A stretch of 64,000 nucleotides of DNA from Hyphomicrobiales bacterium 4NK60-0047b (GTDB lineage: Bacteria; Pseudomonadota; Alphaproteobacteria; Rhizobiales; HXMU1428-3), in the NCBI GenBank assembly GCA_040367435.1, contig BAABWY010000007.1, forward strand, positions 1-64,000. Reading direction: 5' to 3'. Positions 42,691 through 52,524 of this stretch are shown here, one piece after another. The notes under the pieces were generated by a model. The model did no database searches. It was given only the letters and a program-made list of their open reading frames with translations, and had not been told where the DNA came from. The translations under genes were made by a program, and so were the position numbers. The first letter of the stretch is position 1; each line of letters begins with the position of its first letter.

Positions 42691-44510
42691 TAATTATCAT
42701 CCATTTTCAAGGCTTGGATGAAGGCGTCTTGGGGGATTTCTACTTTGCCGAATTGGCGCATTTTTTTCTTACCGGCTTTTTGCTTGTCGAGCAATTTCCG
42801 CTTTCGAGAAATATCGCCGCCGTAACATTTCGCCGTCACGTCTTTTCTCATCGCTGCAATGGTCTCGCGAGCAATCACCTTGCCGCCAATGGCTGCCTGG
42901 ATTGGCACCTTGAAGAGGTGGCGTGGGATCAGTTCTTTTAATTTCTCGCACATGCCGCGGCCTCTGGCCTCGGCTCTGTCCCGGTGCACCATCATGGAAA
43001 GCGCATCAACGGGCTCTGCATTTACTAGCACAGACATTTTCACCAGATTGCCTTCTTCATAACCAAGCAATTGATAATCAAATGAGGCATAACCTTTGGA
43101 AACTGATTTCAAACGATCATAGAAGTCGAACACAACTTCTGACATCGGCAGCTCATAAACCACCATGGCTCTTGTGCCTGCGTAGGTGAGCTCAGTTTGG
43201 CGGCCGCGTCTGTCTTCGCAGAGTTTTAAAACAGCGCCTAGATATTCATCTGGCACCAAAATGGTTGCTGTGATCCATGGCTCTTCGATATGATCAATTT
43301 TCATGACATCTGGCATATCTGCCGGATTATGCATTTTGATCAGCTCGCCATCTGTCTGATGGATATGATAAATCACCGATGGTGCTGTTGTGATGAGATC
43401 AATATTGAACTCACGTTCCAAGCGTTCGCGGATGATCTCTAAGTGCAATAACCCCAAGAAGCCGCAACGGAAACCAAAGCCCAGCGCGGCTGACGTTTCC
43501 ATTTCAAATTCAAAGCTTGCATCATTGAGGCGCAGTTTGCCCATGGCATCGCGCAAATTTTCAAATTCAGAACTATCAACGGGAAAGAGGCCGCAGAACA
43601 CCACTGGTTGAGCTGGCTGGTAACCCGGCAAGGCTTCAACGCATGGTTTCTTTTCTTCTGTGACTGTGTCACCTACACGGGTGTCTGCCACTTGTTTGAT
43701 TGCAGCTGTGAAAAAGCCGATTTCACCGGGGCCTAATTGATCCGTTAAATCTGATTTAGGGCGGAACACACCAACGCGGTCGACCAAGTAACTGGCATCT
43801 GTTGCGATGAGTTTAACTTTTTGTCCCTTTTTCAAGGTTCCATCAATCACTCGCACCAACACAACAACACCAAGATAGGCATCGTACCAACTGTCAACCA
43901 GCATAGCTTTTAGAGGAGCATCGATTTCACCTTGAGGTGCGGGGAGCCTTTCAACGATGGCTTCAAGCACATCATCAATACCCATGCCTGATTTGGCTGA
44001 GATCTCAACGGCATCAGAAGCATCAAGGCCGATAACATCTTCGATTTGCGTTTTAACGCGATCAGGTTCGGCTGCGGGCAAGTCAATTTTATTAAGAACG
44101 GTAACGATTTCATGATCGTTCTCAATGGCTTTATAAACATTTGCCAGAGTTTGGGCTTCTACACCTTGAGAGGCATCAACAACCAACAGCGAGCCTTCTA
44201 CCGCCGACAAAGAGCGGGAGACTTCATAGGCAAAGTCAACGTGGCCTGGTGTGTCGATAAGGTTAAGCTGATAGGTTTCACCATCATTGGCTTTATAATC
44301 GAGGCGCACAGTTTGCGCTTTGATGGTGATGCCACGCTCTTTTTCAATCTCCATATTATCAAGAACTTGCTCTTGCATTTCACGCTCAGACAAGCCGCCA
44401 CATACCTGGATGAGGCGATCGGCCAGCGTTGATTTGCCGTGATCAATATGAGCAACGATTGAAAAGTTGCGGATGTTTTTTAAAGGTGTCGGTGATTTTT
44501 TCTCTGTCAT
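42690..44510 (-). CDS. lepA: Elongation factor 4 (LepA)
   Basis: A 606-aa translational GTPase that back-translocates stalled ribosomes. ATG 44510 is preferred over a TTG at 44546. The N-terminal G domain has [36 protein letters not shown], and [11 protein letters not shown]. The LepA-specific C-terminal domain is present: [37 protein letters not shown] and the end [19 protein letters not shown]. Length matches E. coli LepA (599). A single gene, preceded by a stem-loop and the YiiX-like gene. Confidence 0.97.
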   Translation of the reverse strand: MTEKKSPTPLKNIRNFSIVAHIDHGKSTLADRLIQVCGGLSEREMQEQVLDNMEIEKERGITIKAQTVRLDYKANDGETYQLNLIDTPGHVDFAYEVSRSLSAVEGSLLVVDASQGVEAQTLANVYKAIENDHEIVTVLNKIDLPAAEPDRVKTQIEDVIGLDASDAVEISAKSGMGIDDVLEAIVERLPAPQGEIDAPLKAMLVDSWYDAYLGVVVLVRVIDGTLKKGQKVKLIATDASYLVDRVGVFRPKSDLTDQLGPGEIGFFTAAIKQVADTRVGDTVTEEKKPCVEALPGYQPAQPVVFCGLFPVDSSEFENLRDAMGKLRLNDASFEFEMETSAALGFGFRCGFLGLLHLEIIRERLEREFNIDLITTAPSVIYHIHQTDGELIKMHNPADMPDVMKIDHIEEPWITATILVPDEYLGAVLKLCEDRRGRQTELTYAGTRAMVVYELPMSEVVFDFYDRLKSVSKGYASFDYQLLGYEEGNLVKMSVLVNAEPVDALSMMVHRDRAEARGRGMCEKLKELIPRHLFKVPIQAAIGGKVIARETIAAMRKDVTAKCYGGDISRKRKLLDKQKAGKKKMRQFGKVEIPQDAFIQALKMDDN

Positions 44511-44644
44511 GGGGCGAGAAATATCACCCTTTTTTGTTATCGCCAAGAGTTTGATGCACTCGGCACAAGTTTTTTGTCGATTTATCGAGTGATTTTAGAA
44601 AAAGAGACGTGAATCTGATCAAAAATGCACTTAGGGGTTAGCCT

Positions 44645-44687
44645 CTAGAGCATTTCTCTTTTTTAATAAATTAAAAAAATGCTCTAG
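44645..44687 (-). terminator. Hairpin between YiiX-like gene and lepA
   Basis: CTAGAGCATTT (44645-44655) pairs with AAATGCTCTAG (44677-44687). The loop is AT-rich with T- and A-runs. It probably terminates transcription of the leftward gene that ends at 44746. Confidence 0.6.
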
Positions 44688-44745
44688 TTTCTTGTTTTAG
44701 CGTTCCTTTTTACCCAAAACCGAATTCACTTTTGGGCAGAACGCT

Positions 44746-45618
44746 CTAACTCGTCGCTTTACCTTCTTCATCCGGAATTTTTGTCTCTTTCTTACTTTCT
44801 TGAGACGGGGCCCAATTGACGCGTTTGTAGTCAAACCCATATTCGATTGTTGGTTTAATAACGGCGAAGTAGGGAGAAATGTCGAAATCTCGAGGGGCAA
44901 ACAGGCTGTGATGGCGAATGTGTAGAATTTCTCGGCGACTATAGGCGCTAGTTGATCTTTTTTGTCCTTTTACCCGCTCTATGCGCGGTAAAATCGGGTA
45001 TTGAACTTTTTGAAAGGCTTGTGCGATGAGGGTTGAGCATATAGCTCTTGTTGGCTCGCCAGAGCCAAGCTGTAGCATCCGCCGCCGCCACCTCACTGGA
45101 ATTGGAGGTGTTGGAAAGAGATATCTGGCCAAATCCAAAATATTGCGCGTGTCATATTTAATGCCTAGATTTCCAATCATGAAATTAATGACTGTTGCGC
45201 GATCTTCCGGTGTTAAGTTCAAGGGACGGCAAATGCGCGTGTTATAGGTTTCATATTTTGAAAGTGGCACAGCAATGCAGCCCAGGCCCAGCTCAACTTC
45301 TATTAAACATAGTTGCCCTTCATTGAATTTTGGGTCAATGGCTGTTGTAACCGGCTCTTCATTACTATAGCCGTTTCCGTTATAGAGAGCTTCTCCGACA
45401 TAAATTGCAGCATGTGACCATGTAGACTGGGTTAAATATTTAATCGCAGACGAGACTTTTTGATTTCCCTCAACGAGCAGAATATCGCCTGGCGTTAAGA
45501 TTCTTGAAAGTGTTGCTGGGTCTGAGGGGGTGAAAGGTTCGTAGCCGCTTGAGGTTGTCTCTAGCCTTGCTGCTATCCAATCACTTAACGGATCCAAAAA
45601 TCTATTCACAATTGCCAT
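44746..45618 (-). CDS. YiiX-like permuted NlpC/P60 family protein
   Basis: A 290-aa protein of the permuted papain-like (YiiX/YebB) group. LTPGDILLVEGNQKVSSAIK and TQSTWSHAAIYVGEAL hold the conserved GD and histidine. The cysteine is late, in TRAICSTLIAQAFQKV, as expected for permuted enzymes. No signal peptide. The family includes amidase-like and lipid-related enzymes; substrate unknown. The N-terminal NRFLDPLSDWIAARLET is likely a helix for membrane or partner contact. Confidence 0.75.
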   Translation of the reverse strand: MAIVNRFLDPLSDWIAARLETTSSGYEPFTPSDPATLSRILTPGDILLVEGNQKVSSAIKYLTQSTWSHAAIYVGEALYNGNGYSNEEPVTTAIDPKFNEGQLCLIEVELGLGCIAVPLSKYETYNTRICRPLNLTPEDRATVINFMIGNLGIKYDTRNILDLARYLFPTPPIPVRWRRRMLQLGSGEPTRAICSTLIAQAFQKVQYPILPRIERVKGQKRSTSAYSRREILHIRHHSLFAPRDFDISPYFAVIKPTIEYGFDYKRVNWAPSQESKKETKIPDEEGKATS

Positions 45619-45756
45619 TGCCGGGTTCCTGTAATCGTTTTTATAATTGAGTTCTTAACTCAACTATAGGGCCTGATTTCTTTTGTAGGATAGAATTATT
45701 GAAAAATACTTGCTTGTCACATGAAGCTTGATCATTTCTAGTTTATTTACATATTA

Positions 45757-45773
45757 TTTAGAATTATTCTAAA
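45757..45773. promoter_or_regulatory. Iron control element (Irr box) upstream of mbfA
   Basis: TTTAGAATTATTCTAAA is a perfect 17-bp inverted repeat that matches the ICE consensus bound by Irr in Rhizobiales. It ends about 107 bp before the mbfA start. In Bradyrhizobium and Agrobacterium mbfA is Irr-repressed when iron is low, so this site fits the known regulation of this gene. Confidence 0.85.
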
Positions 45774-45879
45774 GTTATATGGCCTTATCGATTATTCTTA
45801 TTTAAGATACTGCGAAAGATAGTCACTGACCCACTCGTGGGCTCATTAAATTTTAGCCCCTAATTTGTTGGAGAGGCCA

Positions 45880-46836
45880 ATGAAACGTTTTTCTGAATTG
45901 AGTGAAAAAGAGCTTTTGGCCCTGGCTATTTCTATGGAAGAAGAACATGGGCGTATTTACCTGACCTATGCGGATGGTTTACGGGCTGATTTTCCTGGCT
46001 CTGCCAAAGTTTTTGAAGAGCTTGCCTTAGAAGAGAATGAACACCGGCGGATGCTCCTCGATTTATTTGAAGAAAAATTTGGTACGACCATTCCTCTCAT
46101 TCGCTCTAGTGATGTGAAGGGGTTTATCAAACATAAGCCAATATGGCTTGCAACACCTCTTCGGCTAGATGCTGTGCGTGAGCAAGCTGAACTGATCGAA
46201 TATGAGACGCGCCGGTTTTATGAAAACGCTTTAGAGCGCACAAGCGATACTGCTATTCGGAAATTGCTTGGAGATTTGGCCATCGCGGAACGTGAGCATG
46301 AAAGTTTAGCAGAGCGCTTAACCGAAACTCATCTTGATAAAGAGACACTTGATAGCGAAGAGGAAACCGCGAAACGGTTTTTTGTTTTGCAATATGTGCA
46401 ACCTGGCTTGGCGGGGTTGATGGATGGCTCTGTCTCTACGCTTGCCCCTGTTTTCGCGGCGGCTTTTGCAACACAAAGCACGTGGGAGACTTTCCTGGTT
46501 GGTACGGCCGCATCTGTTGGCGCTGGTATTTCTATGGGGTTTACTGAGGCGATGTCTGACGACGGGATAATATCTGGTCGGGGTAGCCCTGTTATTCGAG
46601 GCTGGATTACTGGGCTCATGACAGCGATAGGCGGACTTGGTCACACCATTCCTTATCTCATCCCTGATTTTTACTGGGCGACGGTGATTGCTATACTGGT
46701 TGTGCTCATTGAACTTTGGGTGATTGCCTGGATCAGAGCGAAATATATGGACACAAAATTCCTACGTGCCGCGTTTGAGATTGTGGTGGGAGGGCTCATT
46801 GTGTTTGCGGCCGGCATATTAATCGGGAATGCTTGA
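45880..46836 (+). CDS. mbfA: Membrane-bound ferritin / iron exporter MbfA
   Basis: A 318-aa fusion. ATG 45880 follows GGAGAGG. Residues 1-150 are a ferritin-like/rubrerythrin helical bundle with repeated metal-binding Glu/His: SMEEEHGRIYLTYADGL, EELALEENEHRRML, IEYETRRFYENAL, AIAEREHESLAERL. Residues 165-318 are a VIT1-like membrane domain (PGLAGLMDGSVSTLAPVFAA, TAASVGAGISMGFTEAMSDDG) with about five helices. MbfA exports iron and protects against iron and peroxide stress. The Irr box upstream fits this role. Confidence 0.93.
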   Translation: MKRFSELSEKELLALAISMEEEHGRIYLTYADGLRADFPGSAKVFEELALEENEHRRMLLDLFEEKFGTTIPLIRSSDVKGFIKHKPIWLATPLRLDAVREQAELIEYETRRFYENALERTSDTAIRKLLGDLAIAEREHESLAERLTETHLDKETLDSEEETAKRFFVLQYVQPGLAGLMDGSVSTLAPVFAAAFATQSTWETFLVGTAASVGAGISMGFTEAMSDDGIISGRGSPVIRGWITGLMTAIGGLGHTIPYLIPDFYWATVIAILVVLIELWVIAWIRAKYMDTKFLRAAFEIVVGGLIVFAAGILIGNA

Positions 46837-46846
46837 TTTTTTCTTG

Positions 46847-47050
46847 CCCTCCAGATGCCCACATAGCATCCGGGCTTTTGCCCTTCAGATGCCCACCAGC
46901 AACCGTCTTATTTGCTCCTTCAGTTGCCCACCAGCAACCGTCTTATTGCTCCTTCAGTTGCCCACTAACAACCGTCTTATTTGCTTCTTCAGTTGCCCAC
47001 CAGCAACCGTCTTATTTGCTCCTTCAGTTGCCCACCAGCAACCGTCGCTG
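46847..47050. repeat. Tandem array of REP-like hairpins, 34-35 bp period
   Basis: Units begin at 46847, 46883, 46918, 46952, 46987 and 47022. The last five have the form CTTCAGTTGCCCACCAGCAA then CCGTCTTATTTGCTC, with single-base changes. The first is of the GATGC/GCATC kind and the second is a hybrid of the two stem types (CAGATGCCCACCAGCAACC). The array overlaps no gene. Confidence 0.85.
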
Positions 47051-47152
47051 TAAACCGTACTATAAGTTCATGGGTTTACGTCGCATTTTTGCCTTACTGG
47101 CATCCTAACCACTTCTGATTGATGATATGACTGGTTAGAAAAGATTGTTTAA

Positions 47153-48625
47153 ATGACTGAATCTAATGCTTTACCCCTACCCAAACCATGGCGGTTATTT
47201 TTTTACGATAACAGCACAATTGAAACTTCTGGTCAGTTTTATCAGGCTTTAACAAATGCTTTTTTATCTCGGCAAAAAACTCAAATATCAAATGAGCTAT
47301 GTCACCACTGGGAAGCAAACCAGGGTGAAGGTATTATCAAATTGAGCCTCGAGGACGAAAAGGAACTTAAAGCTAACTATCAAATTATTGGTACATTTGA
47401 TGGAACCAGTTTTTTATGGGGTGATGAGAACCCTTCTATAGATGAGACCCTTGTTCGGTATGCTAAACAATTTAGACAAATCCTTCGAGACATAAGTTAT
47501 TCCCTTGCTTCTGAAGCAAAGTTTAAAGCCACTGCTCGTGATGGTGTAGCACTACTTTCATTAGCGGCTCAAGAGCTGCAGTCTCAATGTTGTTTCATGG
47601 GCCCGAGTGGAAAAACACTTATTTTCATGACTTTAAGCGGTATTGAAAAAAGTTCAAGCAAGACAATTACAGAGCGTCTTTTTAAACCACGCACACCTAG
47701 TCCTTTTGAACTTATGCAAGAGATCATCAATAATCAAATTGCTGACCTGCAACCTAATGATCAAGAATTGGCCTCTATTGAAGCATCACTCAATCAGGCC
47801 TTCCTGGCTTATCAAACTCATGATTATGCGGAAGTTTTAAACCTTATAACTACCCTCAAAAAGAACCTTGGCAAAGCTCTCATTGATATGGAACCAGCTG
47901 GCTGGCTTTATTTATGTGAAGGCACTACTCTCCTTGCTTTGGGAGAAAAAGAAGAGGCTGTTACAGCTTTTGAAAATGCAGGCCGTACTATTCGTACCTT
48001 TGATAATACAGTTCGTATGCTTGGACTATCTCGCTCGGTTAGATCTACAGACGAAAAGCAATCCAATCTCTATGGTGCTTATATTCGAAATTCGGATCGT
48101 TTTTTGGAAATTGCGAGCAAAACAGAGCAAGATAATATCCGGTCAAAACTGGAAACATTTTTAAAAAACCGTCCCCTTGTTGAAGACACTCCTCAAGAGA
48201 CATGGAGGGAAGCGCTAACATCCTATAGAGAACTTGAAAAAAATGCTTATGAATTATCTAAAGAGATTTCTAACTACCGTAGTCAAACAGAAATTTATTA
48301 CGATAAATATCGTAGTGCACAGCACAATAATAATTTAGCGTGGCGAAATTTCTGCCTTATGTGGATGACGCCTAACCGCAATTCAATGTTGGGGTCTTAC
48401 GCAAGCGAACCCAGCCATTGCCCTGACCTTGAAACGATCACAGACATTACAATGATTGATGATTGCAATTGTTCAATTTCAACTGAACGAGATGATCGTG
48501 GTTCCACAAACAATTTTCGTTACGAACTCACTAAAACAACGCCGCCCCTGGCCTCTCATCCCCGTTGGCTTCTGTCAAAGGTTTGGTCCGTTTGGCCTGA
48601 TGAAGAGATTTTGTTATTTGAATAA
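47153..48625 (+). CDS. Unrecognised 490-aa protein, DUF6882-like N-terminus
   Basis: The N-terminal 190 residues show a pattern similar to DUF6882 (YQIIGTFDGTSFLWGDENPS then SLAAQELQSQCCFMG and TLIFMTLSGI), but the match is weak. The middle (about 205-290) has TPR-like features (ALGEKEEAVTAFENAGRTIR). The C-terminal part contains HNNNLAWRNFCLMWM and a CNCS motif. No signal peptide or transmembrane segment. Codon use resembles neighbours. No operon partner. Confidence 0.55.
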   Translation: MTESNALPLPKPWRLFFYDNSTIETSGQFYQALTNAFLSRQKTQISNELCHHWEANQGEGIIKLSLEDEKELKANYQIIGTFDGTSFLWGDENPSIDETLVRYAKQFRQILRDISYSLASEAKFKATARDGVALLSLAAQELQSQCCFMGPSGKTLIFMTLSGIEKSSSKTITERLFKPRTPSPFELMQEIINNQIADLQPNDQELASIEASLNQAFLAYQTHDYAEVLNLITTLKKNLGKALIDMEPAGWLYLCEGTTLLALGEKEEAVTAFENAGRTIRTFDNTVRMLGLSRSVRSTDEKQSNLYGAYIRNSDRFLEIASKTEQDNIRSKLETFLKNRPLVEDTPQETWREALTSYRELEKNAYELSKEISNYRSQTEIYYDKYRSAQHNNNLAWRNFCLMWMTPNRNSMLGSYASEPSHCPDLETITDITMIDDCNCSISTERDDRGSTNNFRYELTKTTPPLASHPRWLLSKVWSVWPDEEILLFE

Positions 48626-48710
48626 ACGCATGTGAGGAAGAAAGAGAACGAAAAGAAATATGCTCTTTTCTTTAATACTTCAAAAAAGCTTTCCCCCCCA
48701 ATTTTTTGAA

Positions 48711-49271
48711 TTATTTTTCAACTAACCCCTTATCGGAACCAAACCGCATTCTCTTTAATATACCGTCGCGGAGGATGAAGTGGTGGTATAGGGCTGCTCC
48801 AATGTGAAGGAATAGCAAGATCACCATTAACCGTGCACCAATGGCGTGTGGAATGCGTGGCTTGAAGTTCCAAAAGTCTGGCAATTGACCTTCTGCACCG
48901 CCGAAGATCATAGGTCCGGCTCCAGAGAGGATTAACATACCGATGCCACTTGCTCCCATACCAAAAATCACGATGTAAAAGAGCCAGTGTACCGCACTCG
49001 CGCTTTTATGTTGCCAGTTTGGCGTGTCCGCAAGAGGGGAAGGCTTTTTGTCTGCAAACCACCACCATGCGAGACGTCCTAGCGTTAGGAAGACAACTGC
49101 AATTGCGAGCGGTGCATGAACGCTTAGGATTTGTACTTTGACTGCTAAGTCAGTTGCATTTGCTGCTCGAAACCCGGAAATAAGGGCTGCAATAATGAGT
49201 ACAGCACTTATCCAATGTATGGATATTGCAACAGCGCCATAGTTTGTATTCGTACTTTTAGCAGGCATCAT
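48711..49271 (-). CDS. Cytochrome b561 family protein
   Basis: A 186-aa membrane protein; ATG 49271 has GAGGAG just upstream. Four hydrophobic helices are visible: IHWISAVLIIAALISGFRAA, HAPLAIAVVFLTLGRLAWWW, WLFYIVIFGMGASGIGMLIL and the last at LMVILLFLHIGAALYHHFIL. Histidines suited for heme b lie near the helix ends (SIHWIS, HAPLAI, HKSASAVHWL, HIGAALYHH). The family passes electrons across the membrane in bacteria. No gene context for its partner. Confidence 0.85.
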   Translation of the reverse strand: MMPAKSTNTNYGAVAISIHWISAVLIIAALISGFRAANATDLAVKVQILSVHAPLAIAVVFLTLGRLAWWWFADKKPSPLADTPNWQHKSASAVHWLFYIVIFGMGASGIGMLILSGAGPMIFGGAEGQLPDFWNFKPRIPHAIGARLMVILLFLHIGAALYHHFILRDGILKRMRFGSDKGLVEK

Positions 49272-49422
49272 AAACTCCTCAATCAAACGGGTCTTTCAAA
49301 CATCCAGTTCTTAAGATCTTGCCTCTTAAAAGACTGATATATTAGGCACAGGAGCACTGCGAATGCGTTTAACATTCTTTTCACATCGGTCTCTTTGTTA
49401 GGATTTAAAAAGAGTGATTGTA

Positions 49423-49791
49423 TTAAGCAACGCAATGGTTGTTTACTGATAGCTTCTTGAACAGGTGCGGAGATGCGACAGCGGTTGAAGGATAGTCGCC
49501 GATGCGCTTTTGAAATTCTGGGCTTGAAAAAGCATTTCGAAAGCTCTCGACATCCTGCCAGATTGCATAATTGATGAAGGTTGAACTTCCAGCTAGCCCT
49601 TTATGCATTTGTGTTGAGATATAGCCTGGCTGAGCTTTCATGAAGTCTGCATCGCGTGCCCAGGCTTTGACCAACTCCTCTTCTTGTGATGGTTCAACTG
49701 TAAACACATTAACAAGGACGATAGGGCCTTCTTCTTCCTGCATTTGTTCAGCAAGAGTTACATTTGTATCGAGTTCTTTAAAGTTGACCAT
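49423..49791 (-). CDS. Antibiotic biosynthesis monooxygenase (ABM) domain protein
   Basis: A 122-aa small protein of the ABM superfamily: PIVLVNVFTVEPSQEEELVK, WARDADFMKAQPGYISTQMH, FINYAIWQDVESFRNAF, FQKRIGDYPSTAVASPHLF. Such proteins are dimeric monooxygenases acting on quinones, heme or polyketides, but many have unknown substrates. It follows a MarR-family gene after 12 bp and is surely co-regulated by it. Confidence 0.8.
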   Translation of the reverse strand: MVNFKELDTNVTLAEQMQEEEGPIVLVNVFTVEPSQEEELVKAWARDADFMKAQPGYISTQMHKGLAGSSTFINYAIWQDVESFRNAFSSPEFQKRIGDYPSTAVASPHLFKKLSVNNHCVA

Positions 49792-49803
49792 CGGGTTATT
49801 CTC

Positions 49804-50274
49804 CTAACTTCTGTTGGCATATTTTTCTTCAATTGAAGAGCATCGCTCTCGTATTTCTTTCATCAGTTTGAACGCACGTCTCAAACCTGTTTCTGAAAGA
49901 GCATCAGACAACTCATTTGCCCAGGCCCCTTGTATTTCATCTAGCTCACGCATTGTTTTGACACAGGATGGCGTGAGCACGACAAGCTTTGCTCGTTTAT
50001 GATCTGGGTTCTCTTCTAGTTTCACAAATCCGTTGGCTTCCAAGTCATTAACGACCCGTTGAACGGCTTGCCTTGAGAGGCCCATTCGTCTTCCAATTTG
50101 AGCTACCGTGAGAGATTGTCCCTCAGTTTCGATGGCTCCTAGAATTTGCCACCTGGCACTTGTTAGCCCCAGTGGTGCTGTCAACCGGTCTCCAACTTCC
50201 AGGAGTTGGCCGTTGAGACGAAATGTTTCAATTATGAGTTCAGTCATTGCTAGTGCTTCAGGTGAACGCTGCAT
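49804..50274 (-). CDS. MarR family transcriptional regulator
   Basis: A 156-aa regulator with a winged helix: APLGLTSARWQILGAIETEG, LTVAQIGRRMGLSRQAVQRV then NDLEANGFVKLEENPDHKRA and VLTPSCVKTM. MarR proteins repress genes in response to small aromatic compounds or oxidants. It is the first gene of an operon with the ABM-domain protein, its probable target. The start may be slightly downstream, as the N-terminal 10 residues vary in the family. Confidence 0.88.
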   Translation of the reverse strand: MQRSPEALAMTELIIETFRLNGQLLEVGDRLTAPLGLTSARWQILGAIETEGQSLTVAQIGRRMGLSRQAVQRVVNDLEANGFVKLEENPDHKRAKLVVLTPSCVKTMRELDEIQGAWANELSDALSETGLRRAFKLMKEIRERCSSIEEKYANRS

Positions 50275-50366
50275 TCGGTTTCCTTAAAAGATATATTATT
50301 TTGACAGCATGTTGTCAATTAGAAATTATCGGACAACTTTAATGTTCTTAATTTTACATATTGGGA

Positions 50367-51446
50367 TTATTCTTGAGGTGATGCAACAAACTGTTGGCTA
50401 CTCAATTCTGTTCGAGGGGATATATCCCAAGTTTTATTATGCTGTATCTTAAGATGAATTATTTCCTTTAGCCTTTCGAAGGCCTCTTTGCTGTCAGGGT
50501 GGGTTTCACCATGCATTTGGAAATTATGGGTCATTTCGGGCCAGACATCGAGCATGATTTCTGTTCCTTGCGACTTTGTTTTTTCTGCGAAATCACGGAT
50601 CATATCCACTAGGATTTCTTTATCGCCTGCTTGCATATAGATAGGACCTAGGTCAGAGTAGTCATGTGACATGGGTGACAATTGCTCTCTAGTAAAGCTT
50701 GTGTTTCCTTGTAACCATTCACCAAACTTTACTGCCATATATCCTTGTACGAGGTCATATTTGTCATTGCTGAACAAACTTGCACCTCGCTTGCCGATGT
50801 CTGTCCATGGACAAAGCGGAATTGATAAAAAGGGGCGGGGTAGATTTTGTTTCTTTAGTTCTTGCAGAAGCATCAAGAGCAGATGTCCACCGGCTGAATC
50901 ACCGATGAAGAAAATGGTTTTCGGATCAATGTCTTTTTCAAGCATATATCTATATGCTTGAACTGCATCTTCCAATTGAGCTGGGTGGGGGTTTTCTGGT
51001 GTTAGGCGATAGTGCGGCATGAACAGATTTGCATGTAGCAAAGAGGTGAGTGCTTTAGCAAAATTAGAAGAAATATCTGACCTGAATGCATAACCACCAC
51101 CATGTAAATATAGGGCATGTATATCTGATTTTTTCTCGCTCGGTTTATACCAATAGCCAGATGGTTCATTTGGTTTTGAGGGTTCAGAAGTTACGGAAAA
51201 CGTCTCGCCTGTGGTGGTGATCAAGCTATCAAAGTAAGCTCGTCCCTCTTTTATATCTTTATGTTCAAACGCTCTGTTAAATTGATTGCGCCAAAACAAA
51301 ACTCCTACTTCAAAAAGAAAAGGCCATGCGTTATTTAGAGATCTCTGAAACATTCTTTTTATAAAAACATCTATAGAAATTTTTGAAAGGGTCAGGTAAC
51401 TTTGAAGCTGATATTTTAGTTTACCTTTGAAGATTATTTTTAACAT
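50367..51446 (-). CDS. Alpha/beta hydrolase (HSL-type esterase)
   Basis: A 359-aa esterase. The oxyanion motif HGGG is at residues 115-118 (LYLHGGGYAFRSD). The catalytic serine is Ser184 in GDSAGG. Asp and His are likely in GDKEILVDMIRDFAE and WPEMTHNFQ. This matches the hormone-sensitive-lipase family. The N-terminal 60 residues are hydrophobic or basic and may associate with membrane. It lies divergent from an AraC-type regulator 77 bp away, which may control it. Confidence 0.85.
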   Translation of the reverse strand: MLKIIFKGKLKYQLQSYLTLSKISIDVFIKRMFQRSLNNAWPFLFEVGVLFWRNQFNRAFEHKDIKEGRAYFDSLITTTGETFSVTSEPSKPNEPSGYWYKPSEKKSDIHALYLHGGGYAFRSDISSNFAKALTSLLHANLFMPHYRLTPENPHPAQLEDAVQAYRYMLEKDIDPKTIFFIGDSAGGHLLLMLLQELKKQNLPRPFLSIPLCPWTDIGKRGASLFSNDKYDLVQGYMAVKFGEWLQGNTSFTREQLSPMSHDYSDLGPIYMQAGDKEILVDMIRDFAEKTKSQGTEIMLDVWPEMTHNFQMHGETHPDSKEAFERLKEIIHLKIQHNKTWDISPRTELSSQQFVASPQE

Positions 51447-51523
51447 ATCTTATTTGTCCTGTTTCTTAAGCTTGAAACATAGTAAGCCCTCTCAAATGAC
51501 TTGAAGTATAGAAGCGAAACGAC

Positions 51524-52396
51524 ATGTCTGACTTTAGCGTAAAATTTCCATTGGATAATGGATGTGAATCATCAGGCTTTTTTTCTCCCTCGAAGTCACT
51601 CTCTTCTTTTGCCTTTGGATATATTTTGCGAGATACGAGAGCGCTAAGGTTATCCGCTTCTCAGCGAATGAATAGGTTTCCAGCGTCTCCTTTGTCTACT
51701 ATTACATGGGTTTTTGATGGAGAAATTTATCTGATTGGTTCAGACCAACCTATGCCCCGAATTTCGTTTAGTGGACCTCAATCAAAACCTGTTGTGAGTT
51801 ACAACCCTGGTGCGATTAATGCGTTAACGCTTGCGATTTACCCAGATGCCTGGACGCAGCTAACAGGGGTTCCCGTTTCAGACTTTATAGATCGTACTGT
51901 TGATTTAAATGATGTCATCAGCTCTCCTCTTTTAGAAAATTTTAAGCAGATGACTTGTGAAGGGGCAGTAAAGAACAAAATCTTTAACTTTGAAAAACGA
52001 ATGAGTGAAGACTGGCGACATGTTCGGCCTCAACATTCCGTTTTTGCCCAAAATTTGCAGGACTGGTTTTATTCAATTTTGCGTCAGGCTGCGATGTCAG
52101 GATCAGGTAGAAGCTTACGACAAGGGCAGCGCCGCTTAAAACATTTAAGCGGCCAAACTCAACGTGACTTGATGACTTATGTCCGTTTAGAAAATTTGTT
52201 CTCTTCTTGGGTTTCAGAAAAAGGAAAACCTAAGACAAATTTGTCAGACCTTGCTTTTGGAAATGATTTCTCTGATCAATCTCATATGGGACGTGAAGTG
52301 AAGCGCCTAGTTGGCGTGTCTCCCGCGAAGTTCAATCAACTGATCGACAGCGATGAAAGTTATTGGTTTTATAGATTGATGGGCGAGAGGTATTAG
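51524..52396 (+). CDS. AraC family transcriptional regulator
   Basis: A 290-aa protein. The C-terminal HTH (about residues 190-280) shows GRSLRQGQRRLKHLSGQTQR and DFSDQSHMGREVKRLVGVSP, which are the typical second helix-turn-helix and its flanking motif of AraC regulators. The N-terminal part (cupin-like) is not recognised. It is divergent from the HSL-type esterase, so esterase regulation is likely. The start at 51524 follows a short intergenic gap. Confidence 0.85.
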   Translation: MSDFSVKFPLDNGCESSGFFSPSKSLSSFAFGYILRDTRALRLSASQRMNRFPASPLSTITWVFDGEIYLIGSDQPMPRISFSGPQSKPVVSYNPGAINALTLAIYPDAWTQLTGVPVSDFIDRTVDLNDVISSPLLENFKQMTCEGAVKNKIFNFEKRMSEDWRHVRPQHSVFAQNLQDWFYSILRQAAMSGSGRSLRQGQRRLKHLSGQTQRDLMTYVRLENLFSSWVSEKGKPKTNLSDLAFGNDFSDQSHMGREVKRLVGVSPAKFNQLIDSDESYWFYRLMGERY

Positions 52397-52437
52397 ACCG
52401 TAAACTCAGTAGACATGAATTTTGATTGCGCTTGCTA

Positions 52438-52510
52438 GTAGCCCTTTAGATTGCCGACTAGCAACCGCGCACTCCCAAAAGGGATACCCGTTTTGGGAAT
52501 GCGCTTGAGT
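52438..52510. repeat. REP-like hairpin and following palindrome
   Basis: CCTTTAGATTGCCGACTAGC then AACCGCGC is a diverged REP-like copy. It is followed by the palindrome GCGCACTCCCAAAAGGGATA and CCCGTTTTGGGAATGCGC, which pair imperfectly. This may terminate the AraC gene. Confidence 0.55.
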
Positions 52511-52524
52511 TCAGTTAGCAGTTT

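Noticed and set aside
46847-47050. CRISPR array
   Set aside because: Units of about 20 bp with spacers of about 14 bp that are nearly identical to each other. No cas genes. Hairpins fit REP-like elements.
46829-47108. Two overlapping frames of 74 and 91 aa after mbfA
   Set aside because: Both are translations of the tandem REP-like array.
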